DNA from: Acrasis kona
Taxonomy: Eukaryota > Heterolobosea > Eutetramitea > Acrasida > Acrasidae
Length of the DNA stretch: 23,510 nucleotides
Assembly: GCA_026419775.2 (NCBI GenBank)
Contig: JAOPGA020001646.1
Location: forward strand, 1-23,510
Direction: 5' to 3'
In this document: positions 17,637 through 23,510 of the stretch, piece by piece
How positions within the stretch are numbered: position 1 is the first letter of the stretch
How the letters are laid out: every line of letters starts with the position of its first letter
Program-made: the position numbers and the translations under genes
The notes under the pieces: model-generated
What the model was told of the DNA's origin: nothing
Database searches by the model: none
Seen by the model: only the letters and a program-made list of their open reading frames with translations

Positions 17637-17942
17637 TAAATTGTTTTCATCGTAGAATGTACTATTTTTTATTAAATAAAATGAGCACTTTTGAATAAGA
17701 TAACTTAACGAGTTGAGCCTATACTTGTACAACATATCATAGATCCTAAAATCTGATTTTAGTTCACCAATCTAGTGTGAATGAACATGGATGTTGTCAA
17801 TTACATGCTAGAGTATAAATCAACACGTTTTTATTGTTTATTTCTTTGTGCAAACAATACGTACCGAGCGAAAGATTTGAATCGTTACAACAGCGATATC
17901 AAAATGCCAAGTTGACAATCCACTTTATAACAAGATCACACC
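17637..17942. other. Intergenic between glycosyltransferase and aldehyde dehydrogenase
   Basis: AATAAA at 17675-17680, 39 bases after the stop codon, probably ends the glycosyltransferase transcript. A perfect inverted repeat CTAAAATC-T-GATTTTAG lies at 17746-17762, followed by TTCAC...GTGAA; both are short and A+T-rich. The rest should contain the promoter of the aldehyde dehydrogenase gene. No further gene is seen. Confidence 0.45.
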
Positions 17943-19465
17943 ATGACCGATACACCCATAAAAGACATTGCCGGAATTGTGCAATCCACCCGTGACTACC
18001 ATAACACAGGAGTAACAAAGAGCTATGAATGGAGAGTCAAGCAACTCAAAGCCGTGTCGCGCATGATGTCAGAGAATGTTGCTGAGGTAAGCCAACACTC
18101 AACTTGAATTTAACATGATAGTGGGAAAAAGCACTAGATGCTGATCTAAAACAAAACACCTTCCTCAAAACAACCGAAGTCGTCTCAACAATCACTGAGG
18201 TCGATAACGCAATAAGCAATCTCAAATCATGGATGAAGCCCAAAATACAACCCAACCTTACGGTAATGAACATGCCCGGTACTGCAATGATCCACAAAGA
18301 ACCCTACGGTACAGTGCTCATCATCTCTCCATTCAACTATCCAATCAGTCTCTTGACAAAACCCTTGGTGGGAGCCTTGGCCGCAGGTAATTGTGCCATC
18401 GTCAAGCCGTCGGAGTTGAGTGAAAATGTAAGCGCGACATTCGCCAGATTGATCCCAAGATACCTCGACACAAATGCAGTCAAGGTTATATTGGGTGCAA
18501 TTCCAGAGAGCACCGAGCTATTGAAACATCATTTCGATTACATACTCTACACTGGAAGTCCAGTGGTGGGTAAAGTGGTCATGAAGGCAGCAGCAGAACA
18601 TTTGACACCCGTCACGCTTGAATTGGGAGGTAAATCTCCATGCATCGTCGACAAGGACGTCAACATGGAAGTGGCAGCAAAGCGCATTGCATGGGGAAAG
18701 TTCCTCAACTTGGGGCAAACGTGCGTAGCGCCAGATTACATTTTCGTACACAAACAAGTCAAAGCTCAATTGATTCAAAAACTAAAAGAAAACGTAAAGA
18801 CATTTTACGGCAACGACCCCAAAACCAGCAACGATTACTCACGCATCATCTCTCAAAGACACGCCGAGAGATTGATCAAGCTATTAGAGGGATGCGAGAG
18901 CAAGATTGCGATGGGAGGTGATGGAGATGCAAACAACAAGTACATTTCGCCGACCATCGTGGACGAACCCAATCTAGAGAGCAAATTGATGCGAGAGGAA
19001 ATTTTCGGACCCATCTTGCCCATCATGTCCTATGATGATTTAGATCAGGTCATCAAATTCATCAACGACAGACCAAAGCCATTAGCTCTCTATCTATTCT
19101 CGTCGAATGGCAAGTTGAGCGACAAGTTGATTAACGAGACGTCGAGCGGAGCTGTCATCGTCAATGATGTGGTGGTGCACAACACCGTGAGTACTTTACC
19201 TTTTGGTGGAGTCGGTAACTCTGGAATGGGCGCTTATAACGGAGAATTCACCTTTGATACCTTTACTCATCAAAAGACGGTCTTGTTGAAACCAACTTGG
19301 ATCGATCCATTTGCAAGGTATCCACCCTATGATTCCAACAAGATTGCAATCATTAGAATCGGATTAATGTACTCTCTGAAGGGATTGATTTCCCTTGCCA
19401 AGTATGCTACTCCTGCTGTTGTTGGCGTGGGTATTGGTTACTATTTGTGGGCAGCGAAATTATAA
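17943..19465 (+). CDS. Fatty aldehyde dehydrogenase (ALDH3-like), membrane-anchored
   Basis: Oxidises medium- and long-chain aldehydes to acids with NAD(P)+. Two exons (17943-18086, 18122-19465) across a 35-nt intron (GTAAGC...GATAG) give 495 residues, as in ALDH3A2. ATG 17943 is preceded by ACC. The first exon is recovered by the frame match STRDYHNTGVTKSYEWRVKQ. Cofactor-site residues GTVLIISPFNYP, the general base Glu215 in TLELGGKSP, and nucleophile Cys249 in NLGQTCVAPDY are all present, as is EEIFGPILPI. The last ~35 residues are hydrophobic (SLAKYATPAVVGVGIGYYLW), a C-terminal anchor like that holding fatty aldehyde dehydrogenase on the ER or peroxisome. It would suit removal of lipid-derived aldehydes. 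AATAAA overlaps the stop codon. It converges with the hemerythrin-like gene, with 13 bases between the stops. Confidence 0.93.
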
Positions 19466-19478
19466 TAAAATGAAAAGT

Positions 19479-20051
19479 TTAAAGTAAAGTTTTTTTATGA
19501 CCCATTGTTTCATAAGCTCTTTCAAAAACACCGGTTAATGGTTGTATGATCTTAGGTACGAATGGATAAGCATTTTTTGGTGCCCACCATTTGCTACTTT
19601 CCAATGCGTTAAATAACTTTTCTAGTTGTGCTTCGTCCATTGTGTCTCGGAGTTGAGGGAATATTTCTTCTTCTTGCTCCTGTATGTGTTCATTAATGTT
19701 GCCTATAAGCTTCTCTACCGTCCTGTCGTAACTCTTCATCTGCAACTCGTCCTCATTGTTCATTTTATGCAGCAAGTTTGTAAGACCACTTATAATCTTG
19801 TCGTCTACTTCAAGGGTTTTTATTTTGTTATTCCCGTAGTGGCAGTTTCTTTTTATTAATGGGTAGAGGTGCTTCTCCTCGATTGTATGGTGAATGCTCA
19901 AACTTGATGTTATGTTCTGTACAATTGCCTTCTTCATGGTGGGTGAAGCGCATGGGTTTCTATATTGAAGGAACATTATTTTGAACCTCTCATGATCACG
20001 AACAAGGCAGTTAAGGCCATCTCTGAAAATGTGGTGAGGAGTCCTATTCAT
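19479..20051 (-). CDS. Hemerythrin-like HHE-domain protein, one ligand replaced
   Basis: 190 residues, one exon. An alpha-helical bundle that binds a di-iron centre in known relatives, used for O2, NO or iron handling. Visible ligands are His20 (RDHERF), His55 and Glu59 (HHTIEEKHLYP), and a C-terminal H-x-x-x-E (EHIQEQEEEIFPQL). The third helix normally carries another His in an E-H context, but here the region reads LEVDDKIISGL with Asp84 at the expected place. The site may therefore bind iron with Asp, bind one metal, or be altered. A C-terminal tail (WWAPKNAYPFVPKIIQ) has no known partner. No targeting peptide. The upstream spacer 20052-20300 holds its promoter and nothing else recognisable. 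Confidence 0.8.
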   Translation of the reverse strand: MNRTPHHIFRDGLNCLVRDHERFKIMFLQYRNPCASPTMKKAIVQNITSSLSIHHTIEEKHLYPLIKRNCHYGNNKIKTLEVDDKIISGLTNLLHKMNNEDELQMKSYDRTVEKLIGNINEHIQEQEEEIFPQLRDTMDEAQLEKLFNALESSKWWAPKNAYPFVPKIIQPLTGVFERAYETMGHKKTLL

Positions 20052-20300
20052 ATGTGAACAACAACTTGATCTTATTACAATTCAATTAGTCCAATTGACA
20101 TCGCGTAATACCCAAAATAAACAAATTGAAGGTACCCAATGGTAGCAATATTTCGCACAAACCAATCCAACAGCATGCTAAAATCGAATCCACGCTAATG
20201 CTTTGAACATTTTCGCATTCGTACCAACATTATTGACTTGCCGACAGAATCATAAGTGTGAACAGGAACTCTAAACATTATAAAATTAATTAAAAATCAT

Positions 20301-22616
20301 TTATTCAAACAATCTTCTTCTCTTTTCTCTGGTCACCGCTGAATCCATCTGTACAGACTGATTAGTCCCCATAAAACTCAACTTCCTCATCTCCATCTCC
20401 AATCTACCCAACAATACATTATTCTGCTCCTCAGGTGTCATTTCCAATAATATTTTATTGGCATAACCCAATTGAGCCCTCTCCTGCTCATCACTCTCCT
20501 CCTCCATTTGCATCAATTTAATCTTTTCAATATAATTTTGATTCTTCTCATTTGCAAATCTCGATTTATCGACAATAACACCACCGCCCAAAGCACGTTC
20601 CAAGTAATAATAAGCTCCTTGTCTCAACACATCCTCCTTCTCATCCTGTGGCCCTTTTACAAAACTAGGTTCGAATTTCTCGTATTGATAAGCATCTAAT
20701 AGAGAGCGAACGAAATTTAAAATGTATAATTCTGCATGGCCCATCACATCGGTACAATCTTCTTGTTGATAAGCCAAAATGTTCTTCAAACAATATTCTT
20801 CGATCAACTGAGCTCTTGATTCGATTTTTGTTTTTTTAGAAAAGATGTAATTTGTGATTTGATCCATCAGTTGGTTGATTTTCGAATCTCGTTCTTGTAA
20901 TTGATTCATGTAATGATCAGATGAGGGATTGGTTTGGTTCATGGTCCAATCATATAAAATTTGAATCTTTTTCATTGACACATTTTGATCATTGAAATCA
21001 TCTTGAGCGAGATGGATGGATAATGTCGGATCTATTTTTGAAATTAATGTAATGAGCGGTTGAATGTCTTGCAGTATGTTGGGTCTGTTTGTTATTAATT
21101 CTGTGAATTGATTAATGTTCATGGGACCTAATGCATCAACGAACATTTGTGAATAAAGTTGAGTTTGTTTGATGAGTTGTATTTTTTCGTTCTTTTCTTG
21201 TTGGTCCTGTGAATTGATTTCTGATTTTGTGATGGATGGAATGGAATCACAAAACGAAGGAAATGTTTGTTTGTGTGAATTATGTGTTGTTTTTGATTTT
21301 CCGAGAATGGTGTGCAAGTGGTCGTTGATGAAGTTTTTGCTGTATTTTTGGATTTGGGTTTCGTAAATGACTGCTGCTGAGTGGTTATCGTCGATTTGGT
21401 TATTTTTTGCTGCTTGGTGGTTGGTGACGGATGATTGGTTTTGTTTTTTGAACTTGAGTACGGTCATGCACACCATCATGCTTTGAATGGATTTAATGTG
21501 TTCTTGGTCGCTTGTTTCGTTCCACTCGTATTCTAGTTCCTCCAACCTCAATAATCGTTGTTTTAATTCTTCTTCTCTGGTTTTTGTTTCTTTTTGTAGT
21601 TGTTGGACCTGCTTGTGTGGATCTCTGTAAAAAGGTAGGTTTAAAGTTAAGGGACCCACGCCCCCTTGTGATGTTGATGTTCTTGAAACGTCTCTTCTAA
21701 ACTCTGTATTGTGATCTCTTTGTCTCGTTGCGCTTCTTTCATTAAGGGTTTCAGAAGGATTGATGGTTACGCTGAAGTGAGTCTTTGTGCTTGATTGTGC
21801 TGGTTTATTTGACTTGTTGAGAACATCTTCTGCGAACGCTACAATGTTGTTCTTGGTGGGATTACAAACTTCTTCATCAGCGATGTTTTGATCCTCTTCT
21901 TTGGTGGATTCTTCTTCTTTGGTGATGCTTTTAGTGCGCTCCTCTTTAGCGTCATCTAACATGCGAATAAAAGGTATGGGAACTAATTGGCGTTGGGCTA
22001 GTTCGGCGATGGTTAGTGCAATGATCTTTACTGCTCTTTTGCTCATGTCAACATTTGCTCCTGGGTTTTGTATTTCATCTGTTTGGCGAAGTGGTGTATA
22101 GTCACTACCTCGAAGTCTTGATAGCTCTGTTACTATAAAACGTACAAGAGATCTTCCTCCTTCTGCTGAGGGTAAAAAGTCGTCCAGAATTTTCTCCAGA
22201 GCCTCTTTTGGTAGCCTGCGGTATTGTGTTTCCTTGATTTGCAGTACGCTTAGTGCTGCCTGTACAGAATGATTGAACTCATAAAGTGTTAATCCATAAT
22301 CTCCAACAACTGTTAGTATTAATTCGAATAACTCTGCCTTTAATTCTCTCCAAATTACATTTTCCTTTACTGGGGCAATCGAAGATTGCTGCATTTCGTT
22401 TTGAGCTATATTGGCTTCATCCGTTCGTTTTAAGACTTCGCTAACCATTGTCTTTATCTTCGAGATAAGTCCTTCGCGTCCATCTTGATTGCTCACTAAT
22501 CGCACTTGTCTGGGCTTGGAGAGCCAGTTTCGAAGCAGGGTGATAACTGGGTTATACTTTTCATCCTCAAACAAAAATGGAACAGCCTCCGTTATGACTT
22601 GGTCGCTATCATCCAT
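20301..22616 (-). CDS. Unrecognised 771-residue protein
   Basis: One uninterrupted exon, so certainly a gene, but I do not recognise the family. The N-terminal ~230 residues look globular and helical (LLRNWLSKP, LKAELFELILTVVGDYGLTL, SLVRFIVTELSRL). A charged low-complexity stretch follows (TKEEESTKEEDQ, about 235-250), then a basic, Ser/Thr-rich segment. A short coiled coil lies at about 345-380 (QQLQKETKTREEELKQRLLR), followed by a Gln/Asn-rich middle. A second helical part has PYxx-type surface segments and LERALGGGVIVDKSRF, and the C-terminus is basic (TREKRRRLFE), possibly a nuclear localisation signal. There is no signal peptide or membrane helix. The N-terminal block resembles tubulin- or centrosome-linked helical proteins only in general style, which is not a basis for naming it. 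The stop lies inside AATAAA. Its start codon is 41 bases from that of the CX9C gene. Confidence 0.75.
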   Translation of the reverse strand: MDDSDQVITEAVPFLFEDEKYNPVITLLRNWLSKPRQVRLVSNQDGREGLISKIKTMVSEVLKRTDEANIAQNEMQQSSIAPVKENVIWRELKAELFELILTVVGDYGLTLYEFNHSVQAALSVLQIKETQYRRLPKEALEKILDDFLPSAEGGRSLVRFIVTELSRLRGSDYTPLRQTDEIQNPGANVDMSKRAVKIIALTIAELAQRQLVPIPFIRMLDDAKEERTKSITKEEESTKEEDQNIADEEVCNPTKNNIVAFAEDVLNKSNKPAQSSTKTHFSVTINPSETLNERSATRQRDHNTEFRRDVSRTSTSQGGVGPLTLNLPFYRDPHKQVQQLQKETKTREEELKQRLLRLEELEYEWNETSDQEHIKSIQSMMVCMTVLKFKKQNQSSVTNHQAAKNNQIDDNHSAAVIYETQIQKYSKNFINDHLHTILGKSKTTHNSHKQTFPSFCDSIPSITKSEINSQDQQEKNEKIQLIKQTQLYSQMFVDALGPMNINQFTELITNRPNILQDIQPLITLISKIDPTLSIHLAQDDFNDQNVSMKKIQILYDWTMNQTNPSSDHYMNQLQERDSKINQLMDQITNYIFSKKTKIESRAQLIEEYCLKNILAYQQEDCTDVMGHAELYILNFVRSLLDAYQYEKFEPSFVKGPQDEKEDVLRQGAYYYLERALGGGVIVDKSRFANEKNQNYIEKIKLMQMEEESDEQERAQLGYANKILLEMTPEEQNNVLLGRLEMEMRKLSFMGTNQSVQMDSAVTREKRRRLFE

Positions 22617-22657
22617 CTGTCATATTGTTCTATTTTTTACAATTTGACTTTCAAGCA
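22617..22657. promoter_or_regulatory. 41-base divergent promoter region
   Basis: Only 41 bases separate the start codon of the 771-residue protein (-) from that of the CX9C protein (+). Both promoters, or at least both transcription starts, must share this A+T-rich stretch or lie within the neighbouring gene. It contains TATTTTTTACAATTTGA but no clear TATA box. Confidence 0.5.
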
Positions 22658-22950
22658 ATGAGACCCCAAGAGGTATGGACGCACGATTTAAATATTACTC
22701 AATTATCTATGATTAGGTTGATGTGAACGACATTGATCAAATTATAGAGCAACTAGGGCCATGCGCAAGAGTGTATTGGAACATGGAGACATGCATAGAC
22801 GAAAACAATAGGGTGTGGAATAACTGTCAGAATGAAGTTGCACAATTAAAGAAATGTTGGGAAGAACAAGAAAGCTTGGGCCTACGAACCCCACAAAGTG
22901 ATCGCAAAATGATGATGGAATTAAAGAAGTTAAAAAAGTCATTAAATTAA
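22658..22950 (+). CDS. Twin CX9C mitochondrial intermembrane-space protein, COA4-like
   Basis: 82 residues from two exons: a 15-base first exon (22658-22672, MRPQE) and 22717-22950, separated by a 44-nt intron (GTATGG...GATTAG). The first exon is needed because the second has no ATG before the cysteine motifs. Cys21/Cys31 and Cys42/Cys52 each have exactly nine residues between, the pattern oxidised by Mia40/Erv1 on import into the mitochondrial intermembrane space. The wording PCARVYWNMETC...NRVWNNC...LKKCW resembles COA4, a cytochrome c oxidase assembly factor, more than CMC1 or COX17. The family is small and diverged, so the subtype is tentative. It converges with the mL41 gene, with 25 bases between the stops. 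Confidence 0.8.
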
Positions 22951-22975
22951 ACTTCTAAATTTACACAACCAGCTT

Positions 22976-23330
22976 TCATTTGTTTGTTTCACTTATAATT
23001 GTATCATCTGCATAAATTGAATCCGTTTTTTCAATCCTCGGTGTTTTATGGCTAACGTATGGTTTAAACTTGGGGGTTTAGCATTATAATCATTTCAATA
23101 CATACCTTGCAATCCGTCATATCGGGCATAGGATAAAGTGGTACGAGATATCTATCAAAAACAAATTTTCCCTTCTTTGTCATTTTACCAAACACAATCT
23201 TTGGTATTCTCTCAAGTATGGGTCTTTTCCCTTGCGGTCCTCTTTTTTCTATTATGTGACCCGTTTTTTTCCTTAAAGCAGCCCTTGTACTCTCAAACAC
23301 CAACCGTGAGAAAAGCTTGTTGGAAGACAT
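22976..23330 (-). CDS. mrpl41: Mitochondrial large-subunit ribosomal protein mL41
   Basis: 104-105 residues from two exons (23330-23106 and 23068-22976) across a 37-nt intron (GTATGT...CCCAAG). Splicing joins PMPDMTDCK to FKPYVSHKTP, reproducing the mL41 signature (VPDLTGFKLKPYVSY in animals). The preceding KRGPQGKRP corresponds to the family's KRGP-rich segment. The basic N-terminus (MSSNKLFSRLVFESTRAALR) fits a mitochondrial import sequence. ATG 23330 is the first in frame. It is shorter than human MRPL41 at the C-terminus, where the animal protein has an extra extension. It belongs to the mitoribosome near the tRNA exit side. It is divergent from the gene starting at 23452. Confidence 0.8.
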
Positions 23331-23451
23331 CCCCAATTCTTCTTTTTGTGTCAACTATTGTAAAATTATCCTACCAATAAGAGTTGGTTGAGAAAAAATT
23401 AAATAGTGAAAAGTTCTGTGAAACAACACTACCAGGTCATAACATTACACA
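23331..23451. promoter_or_regulatory. Shared promoter region of mL41 and probable uS3
   Basis: 121 bases between two divergent start codons, one for a mitochondrial and one for a probable cytosolic ribosomal protein. The spacer includes CCAATAAG near 23373 and a run GAGAAAAAATTAAATAG. A shared control region for two translation genes is plausible; no specific site is established. Confidence 0.4.
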
Positions 23452-23510
23452 ATGACGATTAGCAAGAAGAGAAAGGTAACTATATAATTTGATACACACA
23501 TTTCATATTT
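23452..23510 (+). CDS. rps3: First exon and intron start of a probable ribosomal protein uS3 gene (partial)
   Basis: ATG 23452 begins an eight-codon exon, MTISKKRK (23452-23475), followed by a GTAACT donor and A+T-rich sequence to the window end. Eukaryotic uS3 starts (A)VQISKKRKFVADG, so the exon would end just before FVADG. A tiny first exon interrupted right after the start is common in ribosomal protein genes. Only eight residues are visible, so the identity rests on this match and on the divergent ribosomal neighbour. Confidence 0.5.

Noticed and set aside
479-20051. A gene cluster for redox and aldehyde detoxification (acyl-CoA oxidase, reductase, DJ-1-like, aldehyde dehydrogenase, hemerythrin)
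   Set aside because: The genes are spread over 20 kb on both strands with unrelated genes between them; there is no shared control element that I can see.
1-23510. Transposons, retroelements, viral insertions, CRISPR
   Set aside because: No transposase, polymerase or capsid-like frame, no long terminal or inverted repeats around genes, and no regular short repeat-spacer array. The only repeat is the local array at 85-322.

Overview
The window reads as nuclear DNA of a free-living protist with a compact, A+T-rich genome. Genes lie on both strands, often 13 to 125 bases apart, with no operon logic. Spliceosomal introns are all tiny: 11 that join reading frames cleanly measure 34-45 nt and are GT-AG, and a twelfth in the same size range is one base off. 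Stop codons are standard, and nothing organellar, viral or bacterial is seen. EGF-like surface proteins with the C-x-G-...-V-C-x-G-x-G-x-C spacing, a peroxisomal acyl-CoA oxidase, a hemerythrin protein and a fatty aldehyde dehydrogenase make a heterolobosean (Naegleria/Acrasis-like) amoeba my best guess. This is inference, and an amoebozoan remains possible.

Layout. 1-478: hairpins and a three-copy ~85-bp repeat, no gene. 479-4464: acyl-CoA oxidase (-), tRNA-Ser(GCU) with a 9-nt D-loop insertion (+), RhoGEF with DH, split PH and IQ motif (-). 4907-12051: two RWP-RK transcription factor paralogues (-) flank a ferric reductase/NADPH oxidase-like protein (+), a two-part protein with a tubby/LURP-one-like C-terminus (+) and an EGF-repeat receptor-like membrane protein (-). 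12884-17636: membrane-anchored alpha/beta hydrolase (+), a four-exon Josephin deubiquitinase that only appears once introns are removed (+), a DJ-1/Hsp31-like protein (-) and a Fringe-like glycosyltransferase with a second, degenerate copy of its domain (+). 17943-23510: fatty aldehyde dehydrogenase (+), hemerythrin-like protein (-), a 771-residue orphan (-), a twin CX9C mitochondrial protein (+), mitoribosomal mL41 (-) and the first exon of a probable ribosomal protein uS3 gene (+).

The genes do not form one pathway. Several concern redox and aldehyde chemistry (acyl-CoA oxidase, ferric reductase-like protein, DJ-1-like protein, aldehyde dehydrogenase, hemerythrin), but their arrangement gives no sign of co-regulation beyond shared intergenic spacers. 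Most worth following are the tRNA insertion, the fusion of AATAAA to the stop codon in seven genes, the RWP-RK pair with its own C-terminal motif, and three genes whose frames break by a base or so, which may be assembly errors.
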